Part shown: piece by piece, positions 1-11,859 of the stretch | Layout: each line of letters starts with the position of its first letter | Position numbering within the stretch: position 1 is the first letter of the stretch | DNA from: Symbiodinium microadriaticum | Taxonomy: Eukaryota; Sar; Dinophyceae; Suessiales; Symbiodiniaceae | Assembly (NCBI GenBank): GCA_001939145.1 | Contig: LSRX01000457.1 | Span: 241,457 to 305,456, forward strand | DNA: 64,000 nucleotides | Direction of reading: 5' to 3' | The notes under the pieces: model-generated | Told to the model about the DNA's origin: nothing | Databases searched by the model: none | The model's input: the letters and a program-made list of their open reading frames with translations, nothing else | Made by a program: the position numbers and the translations under genes

Positions 1-345
1 CAAAACACTGAGAGGCCCCAATCTTTTCGAGGTTCAATACTCAAAAAGATTGAGGCCTCTCATCACTTTGGGACTGTGAGAGCTCCAAAACACTGAGAGG
101 CCTCAATCTTGTTGAGGTCCAGGATTCCAAAAGATTGGGGCCTCTCAGTGTTTTGCAGCTCCCACAGTTCCAAAGTGCTGAGAGGCCTCAATCTTTCTGA
201 TTTGGGGTACAGTCTCCCAAGACCTCCAAAAGATTGAGTCTTTTGAGTCTTTTGGGGCCTCGCAGCGTTGTTACTTCAAAATCACAAAAAAATTGAGGCC
301 TCTCAGCACTTTGGGACTCTGGGAGCTCCAAAACACTGGAAGGCC
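1..345. repeat. Array of alternating inverted repeats
   Basis: The motif CACTGAGAGGCCTCAATCTT and its reverse complement alternate four to five times, separated by 20-40 bp spacers, so each neighbouring pair can fold into a hairpin. Copies lie near 7-30, 49-62, 91-113, 131-152, 177-200 and 290-310. The array is cut by the window start. No gene is seen in it. Confidence 0.75.
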
Positions 346-426
346 TCAATTTTTAGCATTTTCGGGACGCCGCTCCAGCCTTGCGTCTCAAAAGAGACAA
401 AAGGGTAGCTCAATGGGGGGGGGGTT

Positions 427-1018
427 CCATATATATATATATATACACACATGCATACATACATACATACATACATACATGCATACATGCATACATGCAC
501 ATACATGCATATGTACATATACATATACCAGTACATACATACGTACACATATAAAACTTCTTGCGAATAGCCAGGGCCCCAACTCTCCATGGCCACGAGC
601 CATCGGGACTGGCGCAGATCGGCGTAACAAAAAGACAACTTCTTTGGTTACCCATGTATAGTATACTTCAAAAAAGTATACAGTATATAGATAGTATACA
701 GTACATAGATAGTATACAGTATATATAGTATCTAGATAGCATATAGATAGTATATAGATACTGTATATAGTACCCAGCATACCCGGAGTGTCCTTGACCA
801 GAGGAGTAGCCCATGGGCCTCGGCTGGTCGAACGGTGCAGAGGTTGGCAAATCTGCACAGCGGCACATTGCTCGGCAAGGCAACCAAGGAGGTCTGTCCA
901 CCCTTGCGGTGATACTCAGCGACAGAATGACAACACGAGCAACATGCAAGCACCTGCTTGATTACATATACATATATATATATATATATGTGTGTGTGTG
1001 TATATATATATACACACA
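427..1018. repeat. Cluster of AT-rich microsatellites
   Basis: TA/ACAT repeats occur at 427-550, a TATAGATAG-type array at 656-775, and TA/TG runs at 963-1018. Long open frames on both strands here only translate the repeat (Tyr, Ile, Val, Cys, Thr runs) and are not taken as genes. Confidence 0.85.
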
Positions 1019-1325
1019 CCTATCCCTAAAGCCTAAACCCTTCGAGTTTGCGGCGAAAGGGATCGGCGATCAGACGGTGTCCTGGGATCCGCGAGTTTCA
1101 GTTGATAGCATGTAGCTGCATCAACGCGCAGGACCCTATGAAATCTAACCTCTGAAGGCTGCTCCAAAGCCAGCTGAGTCTATGACGGTGCTTGCGAACC
1201 TTGTCGAGATGGCCTTGGGGTTTGGGGAGATGCAGTGCGTTTTGGCAGGTATGTGCGAGTGGCATTGTCTGTAGCATACATACATGTATATATATATATA
1301 TCTCTCTCTCTCTCTCCCTCTCGAT

Positions 1326-4281
1326 AATGGTTTTGTTCACGATATTAGTAGTTGCACTATAAATACAATGCAACCACTCTACAAGAAGTGGTTGGATAAG
1401 AAATGCGGGGGCTCGCGGCTAGCGCAAAACAACTGAAATTCTAAAGTTTACAGTGCCCTCTGTCTAACTAGGAAATGAAGGGTGCCCAATGTTGTGGTGT
1501 CATTTCTTCTTTGGCTGGGTGGTTCGCGTCTTGACTCGGGTGTTCTCAATTCTCAGGCCCCGAAAGCCACTAACATGGGAAATGTGGGGGTCTACGTTTC
1601 TTGTTTCGGATGGCTTCCCGGCCGTGAGCCTAGGGCACAGGGTGGAGATGTACGGGGCTGCATTTCTTCTGCTGGTGGTTTCCAGGCACAGAGCAGAAGC
1701 CAGAATAAGAAAAGTAGGGGGCCACGTTTTCTTATTTTGGTGGTTTCCAGTATCCAAGTCCTGCGCCTACGGCACTGGGAAGAAGCCAATATAAGACAGC
1801 ATGTAGCGGGCTATGGTTATTTTTTTAATTTCGGGTGGTTTCCAGGCCCAGTTTCCTTTTCTGCAGTCCCAAAACTCGCAAGTTGTCATTGTGTAGCTAT
1901 GTGCTGGCGATTGCATGTAAACACCAAAGTGTAGTAGAACACCCTGGCGGTGTCTGTCTAGCCTAATGGAAAACAGCCTGGTACCTAGACTTCCATGGGC
2001 TCGAGCCCGGCGGAGAAATGCGCAAGAAATGAAGGGTACCCAGCGATTTGGGAGCTGGGACATGTGGAAATGCGCAACTAAAGGGAATTCAAGAAATGAA
2101 GGGTACCCAACGCTGGGAGTTAGCCTTCATATCCAGCAGATGCACTGCAGTGACTATAATTGTATTGCAATAGAAACTGTCGCAGTGCAACAAAGTATAG
2201 TACGAGTATACCGTTCTGGGAAACCACTAAAATACACTGATTGAAGCATCCCGAGACCTTCCTTCCACCGATAGTAGGCCCCGAAAGTTCAGTTTTGAGG
2301 ATGAGGATGCCCGCACTCAACTGTTCATGTCGTTCTGGGATCTGTCCAGAGGGGTCAAGAAGCGTTTAGCATCGTTTAGCGGTCTGCCCGACTGGAACAG
2401 GGCAAGAGCTTTCAATGGCCAACTCGCGTTTACTTCGAAGAACATGTATGGCATCATGTAAAACTTATGATATGGTAAAGTCGAGAAATATGATATACTG
2501 AATGATACTGACACCGAATACAAGATAGAAAACTAAACCATAACAGAACATAACACAAGAACATATAATGAAATGTAATATGATACTGATGTGACATAAC
2601 CTAACAGATTAGAACAAATATTGTATATAATGACATCTATTGGAATGGAGTGGAATGTAATGTAAAGTAGTATGACGGAGTATAAGAGAATTCAATACCA
2701 TATCATATCATATCATATCATATCATCTAATACAGTATAATACAACTTAAAACAATGAAGACGGTGTTTACAAATGTATAATACAATATAGTATAGTGAT
2801 ATAAGAAAAATGAGTAGATTAGAATAAAATATGACATATCGATCAATTCGCAGAGTGGTGTGGGCCTCTCCTCCTCGTGGCTGTGGTGATGGCGTCCCTG
2901 CATGTTAACCGATCGTCTCGTACGTGCGCGGGAAGCGTGGCTTGCTTTTGTTGCTCTACTTAACTTTCGGTTATACCCCGCCAGCTGCACTCGCGGAGCT
3001 TCGTGGACGGCTGTCGCGAGCCACTCAGGTGTGCTTACGAAGCAATTTCACAACTCGCTTTGCCTCGGCCAGTTCGAAACCCAGCCAGCCAGCCCCAAAC
3101 CTTTGAACACGAGGATTTTTCTGAACCTCTGGTGAGCCTTGCGAGGCTGCAGAGCAAAATCTGTCAGAGTGATGCCGGTGAAACGGGGGAAGCCAAGCAT
3201 CAACAAGAAGGTCGCCGTGTCTGAGGCAACTGAGGGCTGTGCACCCATTGTCGGTTTGGCGGCGGCATCTGCAGCGTGAGGAAAGCACTTTTGGGGCTAA
3301 CAGTGGGTACCGGGAGAGACGCTCTGATTCCCTAAACCCTAAACTTAAACCCTAAAGAGCTCTGAATCGACTCGCTGCAGCAGGGCAGCTGAACCCGTCC
3401 GTGATCCACAGGCCCCAGTGGTAGCCAATGGTCCTCGGCTAATATGAGGGCCTTCAGAGTGAGAGTAGGGTTTTTGGGACATAGTCAAGTATGATGTCGA
3501 GGAACTGCAAGTATATTATTCCTGTTTACACGGAAACTAGAAGCGGATATTGTTGGTAATGATTGCGACTTGTGTGTGTAACACTCAAACTGCAAAGTGC
3601 GATCGATTCCGCACCCAAGCACACGGCTGACAAGTCCATGTCTGCCACTGCTCCGGGCCAACAGCGCCAGGAGGCGACGTGCCTGCAAAAGGCCATGGCA
3701 AACACGAGACCCTGGCCAGGCAATTCAGATGCCTCTCCACCCTTACAGCTATCCACCACCCTGACTGATGTTCCCCTAAACCCTTTGGGGCTTGTTTTTT
3801 CTGACTGCACACTCTGCGAAGCGATGCCCATCGGACTCTGGCACGGCTGGAGCCAGGGGGCAGATGGGAACCCAAACGCCTCCCAATGCCCCTCGCGAGC
3901 CGCCGTATCTGTGATCCTTCCCCTGAAGGCTGCAACATCTCATCTGGCAACCCCATGACTAAGGGCCACCTGTCAGAGGCAAAACCGGTAGAATCTGGCC
4001 CTTAAAGTCTCTGCCTGCAGCGTTGTCAAGTCAAGATCGCAGATGCCGCGAAGCTGCTGGACGGCCGAGGTGTAGGGTGGCCTGGGCCGGCAAGTTGCGA
4101 AGTTCGCAGCCTCATTGAGTGGACATGAGACCTAGCTACCAGGATTCTTGTGATCTTGACAGGGTGCTACAAGGGTTCCTGTAAAGGATCAGCCCGAGGG
4201 CCTGTTCTCAAGTTCAAGTACACGACAACAAATAGTTTACTAGTCATAACGATGATACCAGCAGCATTAGAAATATTCTTG
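1326..4281. other. No supported gene; AT-rich low-complexity middle part
   Basis: A TA/TC microsatellite lies just upstream (1271-1323). Positions 2500-2845 are AT-rich and full of TATG/ATAC words, with a perfect ATATC run near 2700-2727. Open frames of 100-130 codons at 3563-3958 exist on both strands, but I could not find splice-compatible ends or a recognisable domain. Confidence 0.5.
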
Positions 4282-5218
4282 TTAAAAAAATGTAGCAGGA
4301 AGAACGATGCCGATCTGCATAATGATGATGATGCGAATGATACTAATACTGCCAATTGCGCAAGGCCTTTTGTTTCTAGCAGACCGACGGCTCTCAAGCA
4401 CGTGAGAGAGCAAATGTGCCAGTGGCCGCTCACGTGCTTTGCTCGTGAACGTGCTGTTTGCGGTCACGCATGTCTGCGGCAGTGATTCCTTCAGTTCTTG
4501 TTCTAGATGCAAGACATGCTTTGGACCGTCTGCTGGAACCTACATTATCGACAGAGTTGCGCAAGGTCCTTGCAGACACTGAGCCTGCATTAAAAAAGGC
4601 CTCTTGCACACTCTTGCGAACAAACACCCCATGGACTGCGCAGTCGCATCTCGCTGGCTTCCAATGTAGTTGGGATTCTACAGCCAGCAAGGGGGCAGGA
4701 TTGCAGAAACCTAAGCTGTGTTGCGAAACATGGCCATCAAAAATGCAAGTTGCCGCCGCTTGTATGTCTCCGGATCCATGATTGTCACGCGCTCAGTGTG
4801 CCTGGGATGCAGGCACGTGCGCTTCAAGGCGCTCTCAGTTCGCTTGCGCACGTCCCAATGCACCAGGAAATCGATGATCCCCATCCTGGCCAACTGAAAG
4901 CACCTCAGGCTGTGGGATTTCTGGGTGGTCTCGGGCCGAGGGGTTTTGCCCAGCCGCCCGTGTTTAGGGTTCTGACCGCCCCTCTCACTCGGAAATCTTG
5001 AAATAAACCTGCCATGGCACCCGCTGGATTGTGGCCGTTGCAGGCTCATGCCGCTTGGCAGATCTACATTCTCCAGCGCTCTGCCTCAATGGTGGGGCAA
5101 ACGCTCTCGTCAAGGCAGTAACTGCTCGGCTATTCCATCGCCTGTGTTCGGACGATAGTGACCAAGGTCTAAAACTCTTAAGCGCAACGAGAGGCCAAGC
5201 TCGTCCGGCAGCTGCCAA
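4282..5218 (-). CDS. Unidentified multi-exon gene
   Basis: Four minus-strand exons join in frame. The first is about 5218 down to 4991 (GA donor), the next 4893-4717 (59 codons, acceptor after TTTCAG, GC donor), then 4677-4585 (31 codons, GC donor), then from 4539 leftward (acceptor AG|G), open to 4282 at most. All joins are phase 0. Third codon positions are rich in G and C. Readable pieces include LARMGIIDFLVHWDVRKR, YKRRQLAFLMAMFRN and LHLEQELKESLPQ, which suggest a helical protein. I do not recognise the family. The start codon and last exon end are not fixed. Plus-strand frames over 4458-4781 and 5031-5471 are treated as shadows. Confidence 0.55.
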
Positions 5219-5497
5219 ACGGCAAGTAGCACAGAATAGTCCACGACACCCAACCTCAGGGAACTATCTGCTGAAAGCCGGCACAGAACAGCAGGATCAG
5301 CAACAATCAGCCACGCTTCTGCCTCAAGTTGTTAGGGTCGAGAGATTAGTTTACCTTCTGTGGCCGAGAGTCGATGCCAGGAATGTCAGATCAGCTTCGA
5401 AGTCGCTTGGCCAACTGCTCCCCGAGCAATTCAAACCACCGGGAAAGCGACTTCGGAAGCCGCCATCTTGAAACCTCTTCAGTGACTCGGGAGGGAG

Positions 5498-5566
5498 TTA
5501 TTTTTTTTTTGTTTTGTGGTGGTTGGGGGGGGTTATTTTTTTTTTGTTTTGTGGTGGTTGGGGGGG
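5498..5566. repeat. Two-unit tandem repeat with T-tract and G-tract
   Basis: A unit of about 34 bp (TTA, a run of T, GTTTTGTGGTGGTTGGGG and further G) is present twice back to back. It is low complexity. Confidence 0.8.
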
Positions 5567-6808
5567 CCTTAAAGTACAGCTAGGTTCAACCACATTCTCC
5601 CAATGACTCGCCCCAGGTAGGCAAGTCCAAGCGGAGTCATCCTCCGACATTCCAGCATGTGATACTGCCGGTATAGATATATGTCCATATATATATATAT
5701 ATGTGTGTGTGTATATACATCTTTGTGTTGTTCGTATGTAGGAGAGTACCAGACGCTTTCAAAGTCGCTTTCTCTCCTGAGTCCTGGATGTATGATTCAG
5801 AGTTGCTTTGCCTTCAGCGTTTTGGGGCGTCTGGGTTGGACTTCTTCCTCTCACTCGGGCGGAAGGCATTGTTGCAGCGGCTCCCTACAGTACGGCAGCA
5901 TTTGCAGGACTCATGCACGGCACTCTGCCCCGGCGATCATAACAAGATCAGGCCAATCCGGGAAACATTTGCTATTAAATGCTGGCCAGACACAAGTGGC
6001 AAGACTGGTTGTGCATTGCTCTAGCATCAAGGTATCGCCAAGACCACAAGTAGGTGTCCAGTGTCCAGCAGTCTAGGACTAGGATAAGTGGTTTCTTCAA
6101 TATCTTACAGGGAGGCTAATGGGCCTGACTGTGTCAACTGCCGAAGGTATCCCCGTCTAAACTGCAACTGACCGTACTCTACGACAAGAACAAGAACACG
6201 GGTAGTAACCAACCAAGGCTTCTTCTAGCCTTCTAGCCAGTCCAGAAACATCCTATGCTTGCGCGACCCGTGCCTGGTGGCTATCTGCATTGCATGTGAT
6301 GATTCCAAAACACCCGTCCGCACAGCCACTGAAGAACGGAAGCTGAAGAGTCGTACTTAACTTCTCTTACAGAAAAGGAAGTTAACTACAGAAAAGCAAA
6401 TCAACGCAGATGTGTTCGCACTGAGACACTCCGACTTGATGTCGAAAATGGAAGGTTCGCCGACTTCGTCCACTGCAGGAAGATGATGCTCCTTTCAGCC
6501 GGGTGAAGAAGCAGCAAAGAGGCATCATCGGGAAGCACTCTGCGTCCAACGCAGCACTTAAGGCTTAGGGGACCTAGCAGGCTCTAAGCCAGGTGTTACC
6601 AACTCCGTGTACGTGCTGATAACCCGAATTCAAACCTACTTACCCTGGCCCCTGCTCCTTTAAGCATGTCCTCAGTTCCTTAGAGCATAGCTCCAGCCAC
6701 TTTGCTTTGGGGTTGGCATGCATACAGCTTATTGACTTTTGTCAAATTTGTGCATGTCTTTCACAGCCTCACAGCCTGACACAATATGCTAAAGTATTTT
6801 GAGCATTC
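5567..6808. other. No supported gene
   Basis: There is a TA/TG microsatellite at 5685-5716. The rest is unique-looking sequence downstream of the kinase exon. The remaining PIP-kinase catalytic motifs (a DLKGS-like or MDYSLL-like stretch) were looked for on the minus strand and not found. Confidence 0.5.
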
Positions 6809-7861
6809 TTAAGCTGATTGGTGCAGCCTAGAGTCTGCCAGAGCCGCAGGCATTCCGGTCAGGCAGTTCATGAGCACCGCGTGCAGAAAGTAGCCCAAGG
6901 AATTCTTGAAGCTGAAGCAGCCATAGACTCGACATAGCATGGAGTTTGGGTGATGCTCCAGGTGCTTACGGTATGGTCCCAACATGGCGCGAAGCTGTTT
7001 CACTTCAGATCTTGAGATCGTCTTAAGGACGAAGGTGGTGTTGTCTGACGACAGGAGCAAGGAGCACCCGCTCTTGGCCGCACTGCGCAGCTCACTGACG
7101 TTGGTGCGCAAGAGCTCCGCCAGAAGCTTCTGTCCATCCACACCACAAAGGCGACGCAAATACACGAAGGAACGAGGTGCAATCACAGTGAGGGCCGTGT
7201 CAGAGCCTGCAGAAATGGTCCAATCCCACTGCATTTCGGGGTTGTCGTCAAGGCAGGCAGAGGAGCGCAAGATCGCATTCTGAGCTTCGGCCGCTTGCTT
7301 CGGTTCGAGCCCCTTCCCTAAGAGCTGAAGCTGCTGTCCCAGCTGGAGCTCCTCGTCGCGTAGGTATTGTATCAGCTGCTCTAAGAGTCCGGAAAAGTCC
7401 AATAGCCGATACCCCTCGGCCCCTTGAATCGAGGTACTCATCGAGTGATGAAGCCGTGAGCTGGAATGATGAAGACGAGAGAGCCCGGCCCTTGGCGATG
7501 CCAGCTCAGTGCTTTGTAGACCCAGGCCCTGGCTTTCCTGTAGTAAAGGCCCGGCATCCTCTCTCCCCCGATCTCGAACCACAGCGACCAAACGGTCCAG
7601 GCTTAAGAAAAGCCCCAACCCGGCAAAGCCGATCGATGTAAGGTAACTGAAGGAGTCGTCTTTGCACTCCCGGCTGGTGTCGACGAGAATCAAGATGCTG
7701 CAGAAGACCAGGCTGGCAAAATGAAGCCACTGCTTCCTCAAGTACCTCCTCACTTGCAACAACAAATGCTGGCCTTCTTGCGAGCGCCGCGCAGCCGTGC
7801 CCAAAAGCTGTCCAGCATTCACATAGCGGAAGACCATGATGGCAAAAGCGATGCCGATGAC
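6809..7861 (-). CDS. Membrane protein fused to PIP-kinase domain, partial
   Basis: An open exon of about 350 codons begins after a CTTCAG|G acceptor (exon from 7861); no ATG precedes it, so 5' exons are missing. Numbered from 7894, three hydrophobic segments lie at about residues 12-27, 56-72 and 84-106. A linker follows, then from about 238 to 330 sequence typical of the N-lobe of phosphatidylinositol-phosphate kinases: an RSFVYLRRLCGV segment, a TFVLKT strand holding the ATP-site lysine (about 291), and a SEVKQL helix. The family phosphorylates phosphoinositides at membranes. A membrane-helix plus PIPK order recalls the GPCR-PIPK proteins of Dictyostelium and oomycetes (known family; membership here is inference). 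The glycine-rich loop is poorly conserved, and the C-lobe is not visible in the window, so this may be a fragment. Confidence 0.7.
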   Translation of the reverse strand, partial: VIGIAFAIMVFRYVNAGQLLGTAARRSQEGQHLLLQVRRYLRKQWLHFASLVFCSILILVDTSRECKDDSFSYLTSIGFAGLGLFLSLDRLVAVVRDRGREDAGPLLQESQGLGLQSTELASPRAGLSRLHHSSSRLHHSMSTSIQGAEGYRLLDFSGLLEQLIQYLRDEELQLGQQLQLLGKGLEPKQAAEAQNAILRSSACLDDNPEMQWDWTISAGSDTALTVIAPRSFVYLRRLCGVDGQKLLAELLRTNVSELRSAAKSGCSLLLSSDNTTFVLKTISRSEVKQLRAMLGPYRKHLEHHPNSMLCRVYGCFSFKNSLGYFLHAVLMNCLTGMPAALADSRLHQSA

Positions 7862-7902
7862 CTGAAGCCAGCAAGGGGAGGCTCGGATGGCCAATCAGGT
7901 GT

Positions 7903-7981
7903 TAGTATTAACATTAGTCTTTCTATTAACATTAGTATTAGTACTAGTATTCATATTAATATTATTGTTAGTATTAGCTTT
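7903..7981. repeat. Imperfect TTAGTATTAACA microsatellite
   Basis: GTTAGTATTAACATTAGT-like words repeat through the stretch. It lies just upstream of the kinase exon, probably within its preceding intron. Confidence 0.75.
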
Positions 7982-8771
7982 CTGACATTCTGAAGTCTGA
8001 CTCATACTGCAGTGCAACAGCCTGCAGATTGCCTACGGCAAGCAGCACATTTCCACACATATCGACACCAGACAGCGTAGGATCTTGTGCATGCTGGCTC
8101 TGACTGAGGGTCCTGCTGCGAATCCGGCCATATGGAACCTCGGCTGCATAGCTTTGGTCAAATGCGCTGTGAGTGCTTCCGTGCCTGTCATTGTCTCGAA
8201 ACCACCATTGGCTCGAAACCCTGTGCCCCACGCCCTGAACTCCCAATTACACAATAAACTTTATAAATCCTCTCACAACCTGTAGCCTCCGCAATTCTCG
8301 CGTGAAGGCTGAAGTCCTCACGCGGCCCTAAAACCAACAAGCCCTACTCCATTCGGATTTCTGAGAGCGCTGAGGAGCCAGGGCAAATCACCCTCCATGT
8401 TCTGTCTCCGAAGAATACATGGCATCATGACAATCCGGGCCTGCGCAAAGGACAGCTTCAGGGCTGTTAGAGGCCTGAGGGGTAGTACAGGGCCTAAGGC
8501 TTGGGGTGAACACAGTTTGGGCTTGGCCTCTTGTATTGCTGAACGAGTCGCTAGGCCGCTAAGCAGGGTGGCATCACAGGTCGATGTTTTTGGGCAATTT
8601 CGGCATGCCCCCACTTCCACACAGGTACCATTCATGCGCAAAGCTTCATGGAATTAGCTTAGCGTTGAGCTTGGGTTTGTTCGCCGTCGAACTCACAAGG
8701 GCGAGGGTCAGTCCCGGCTTTGTTACTGTTGTGGTAATCTTATTGTAGTATATTGTGTGGGTGGGTATATC

Positions 8772-8880
8772 CCCAGAGAGCCCAATACCCCTTAATTAAG
8801 GAATATACCTCAAACCATCATATTAAGGCCCCTCTAATTTAAGGTATATTCCTTAATTAAGGGGTGTTGGGCTCTCTGGG
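8772..8880. mobile_element. MITE-like inverted repeat, family E
   Basis: A 109-bp element. CCCAGAGAGCCCAATACCCC at the left end pairs with GGGGTGTTGGGCTCTCTGGG at the right, and CTTAATTAAGGAATATACC pairs with its complement inside. It is almost fully self-complementary. This is the only copy seen in the window. Confidence 0.75.
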
Positions 8881-8990
8881 TCGTTTCGAACCCCCGACCT
8901 CGCGGCAAACGTTAGTCGTCAAGCGAGCGCCGTTTATGTCGAAGGCAACTAGCGCTGCCAACGGCCAGGTCGCAGTGTGGTAGAAAACGA
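8881..8990 (-). other. tRNA-like / SINE-like remnant
   Basis: The minus strand next to element E carries GGGGGTTCGAAACGACC, close to a pol III B-box (GGTTCGANTCC). Upstream lie a GGCGCTCGCTTGACGAC stretch and a TGGCAGCGCTAG stretch resembling an A-box. It cannot be folded into a full tRNA (the T-stem needs an oversized loop), so a decayed tRNA or tRNA-derived SINE is the better guess. Confidence 0.3.
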
Positions 8991-9302
8991 TCCTGAAACC
9001 GCGATAGTTTGTGCAGGTATCTTGAAGCTCATTGTTGGCAGTGAATGCATCAAAGTTACAACGGAATGCCAAGCACTTTCTCCTCATCTTTTCGGGAAGT
9101 TCAGCTTTTGAGCAAAGAAGGACTGAGACAAAACGAAGCACGAACATCCAAGTCTTGCAGCATCTGATGCAAGGCGCCGGTGCAAGGGGCTTCAATGTAA
9201 ATCTGGCCAGGTCGAGAAGCCTGAGTCGGTTCTATGAAACTATGAAACTCAAGAGCTATTCAAACTAGGGCGTATTTCTGAGTATTCTGTACAATCATAT
9301 AT

Positions 9303-9403
9303 GGGTAGTTCTCTAAATTAGGGTCCTGTTTTGGGCCCCCAAATATAGTACGGCACCCTTATAAAAAGGACCCCCAAAGGGACCCTACCTTAGAGAACTA
9401 CCC
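9303..9403. mobile_element. MITE-like inverted repeat, family B
   Basis: The left end GGGTAGTTCTCTAAATTAGG pairs with TTAGAGAACTACCC at the right end. The core carries AAATATAGTACGGCACCC and TATAAAAAGGACC. Other copies lie near 20950, 21751, 24766, 29115, 45550 and 50814, with a half copy near 21381. Confidence 0.8.
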
Positions 9404-10882
9404 ATATTGTTTATATTATAGGTTCTGGCACCGTCAACCCGAAGGGGTGGGACCCTCGTGTCCGGCAGCTGCTTGAGACTACGCCGGCAGCCATGCATGC
9501 AGAAAGGCTTCAAGACTTTTAGGGTTTTTGGTTTCCCTCTCGTATGGGTCTCGGGTTTAGGGTTCAAGACTTTTTGTGTTGACACCTCTTTTCCGTCACT
9601 TTAGGGTTTAGTGTTTAGGGATGCTTAGGGTTCAAGACTTGCAGCGACTGAAGAAACGCCTTGAACATTGAGAATGCTCTGGCCAAGCAGATGTCGTATG
9701 TGTCTTCTCGCCTTGAACATGCTCCGGAACCGTGCGGCCCAGCGGCCACATGATGTTCCAAAGGTACGAGCCATATCCGAAGAACTCCAACCATGGTACA
9801 GCAAAGAAGCAGCAGTTCCTCGTAGGGGTTTTGGGTTTAGTGGACTTAGACAAACTAAAAGACGGGGAATGCTCTAAAGCAAGGCGAGCGCCCTCCATCC
9901 AGAGCCGAGACTCAAGAAACACATGGGTGATCCTCCTGCTTGATGGCACTGGTTGCTGAAGAGGTCCTGAATACCTGTTCCACAGCTTTCGTCCCAGAGT
10001 GGCGACCACGAGTCGGACACGGCGTATGCGACATAGTAGAGACCTCGGAAGCTTTGTCGGAGGGTTGCCCTGCCGCACGACAAAGGCAACACGGACGCCA
10101 CTGTTTGGCAGATTTTGGTAGAAAGGTTTTTTGCGCATGCAGCGGAGGTACCCGCGCACTCATGTGTCGATTGGTAAGTTTGGGTTTTCACAAGGACAGC
10201 ACACGAAAGACATGTCGAAATGAGCTCGACGAGCTTCTGGCGAATGCCAGGGCACTGTTATAGAAGTTGCAGCCATTCGACCATCGAAGGCAGGAACTCT
10301 GCCTAAGCTCAACCAAGAAAGCCCGTGCTTTTGAGCGTTGCTGTTTTTGCCGAAGTGGCGTTCCAGTTCTTGAGCTTCGCCTGCCTCTCTTCGAGATGTC
10401 AGCACAAAACACAAGGATACCTCAGAGCGCAAACTGCTCTGGTACATTAAAACATATACAGTACATTATAGCATATCGACATGGCACATATTACAGTTTA
10501 CTATAGCATATTAATTGATCGATTCTCGTACTTGGCTCTCACTCTGGTGCAGTCAAAAGACAGGCGCATAAGGAAGCAACGCCAAAGGTGCACATCAGAA
10601 TGTCCGCAGCTTCCCGATGCCACGTGTGACAGATGCAAACTTCCTTGCCTAGGCGTCGTTTTCAACAGTCTCTCAAAACCATTCACAATTAGGGTTCTAA
10701 ACAAAACACGAATTAAGGGAAATGAACAAGCCCTAAACCCTAAACCCCAAATCAATTAGATCTATACAAAACAGTAGTTACCAATCCCTAGCCCCCTTAG
10801 CCCCAAATCGGTACCAAGGTTGCAGTGTTGGAAGGTGGAGTCGGGCACCTCCGAGCTGAGACATGTGTCCACACCTGAGGAT
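9404..10882. other. No confidently supported gene
   Basis: Frames of 83-175 codons at 9632-10263 are open on both strands. Short stretches look coding (for example LYYVAYAVSDSWSPLWDES on the minus strand near 10000-10060), but I could not chain them into a model. Scattered CCCTAAA words occur at 10735-10750. Confidence 0.4.
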
Positions 10883-10990
10883 TTTCTGCCCTCTCGCATG
10901 GCTGAGATCTATGCCCACAGGTGAGTTTTTTGTTTTAGGGTTTTGAGGGTTTACGGTTTAGAGTGGCTGGGATCTATGCCCACAAGCGAG
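10883..10990. repeat. Two TTTAGGG-linked cassettes (type P2)
   Basis: CCCTCTCGCATGGCTGAGAT with TCTATGCCCACAGGTGAG is followed by a TTTAGGG-like run and a second partial copy (GCTGGGATCTATGCCCACAAGCGAGG). Closely related units recur at 44966-45110. Confidence 0.7.
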
Positions 10991-11128
10991 GTCTAGGGTT
11001 AAGGGTGTTGAGGGTCGCGTGTTGCAAGTCGACAACTGCAAATCTGCAGGCTGCATGCACGTGCTTCCAACTAAGCAAGTAAATACACAAATGTACAAGC
11101 TTTAATATAAACTCACTATAATCTGTAT

Positions 11129-11142
11129 TACACACATATATA

Positions 11143-11187
<45 letters not shown>

Positions 11188-11245
11188 GTATACATGTACA
11201 GATATGTGTGTATAAGTATGTATGTATATCAGTATACCCATATAT
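11129..11245. repeat. TATATG microsatellite
   Basis: About a dozen TATATG and TATGTA units. Confidence 0.9.
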
Positions 11246-11377
11246 ACATGCATATTGAAACGAGGTGCAGAAATTGGTCTCATTGGCGCTTCGGCCTCTG
11301 CAAGAAGTGCCTGGACGATATCTCCTGCAGGGCCACGTCGCATTCGTGCCGCATTGAAGAGGGACGGTTCTTCCTAC

Positions 11378-11678
11378 CTATATATCTTACAGTCAACTTC
11401 GAGCTTGCCGGAGTGGTGCCTCCCGTCCACATCGGAGAGGATAAGCTGCGACAGTTGCTCTCGCAGTGCCATGTCCGACGTGTCTGTCTGGGGGATGCAT
11501 TACCCACTAAACGCGCACAGCTGGGGTAAGGTAAGCGTGACCTCCCTACATACATGTCCAGAGTTCCGGCGTATTGTAGCACATTGTACGTAGAGTGACT
11601 TGGTTTTGCGGGGTGCTCAAAAATCAACTCGTAGATAGCATCAGAAGCCACCTCATCGGGGCTGCACATTGGGCCGAA
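11378..11678 (-). CDS. Candidate exons of an unidentified gene
   Basis: One exon opens after TTTACAG at 11678 and reads FGPMCSPDEVASDAIYELIF onwards for about 25-30 codons, ending at an uncertain GC-type donor. A second (about 11483 or 11487 to 11378) reads TSDMALREQLSQLILSDVDG and ends at a clean AG|GTAGG donor. Composition and ends support coding; the family is not recognised, and the downstream part is lost in the TATATG microsatellite. Confidence 0.4.
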
Positions 11679-11859
11679 CTGTAAACGCAGGCGTCAGTGC
11701 AGATCACCACAACTCCAAACTCCAGTGTGTCATGTCTTCATACCTAGACGGTGTTACCGGCTGAACCTGATCACAACAGATGAAGACTTAGCTTCGATGC
11801 GGCTTGCATGAACTAACTAACTCTTGCCCAAGCCGACCTTCAGTTACAGGCTTAATGGG

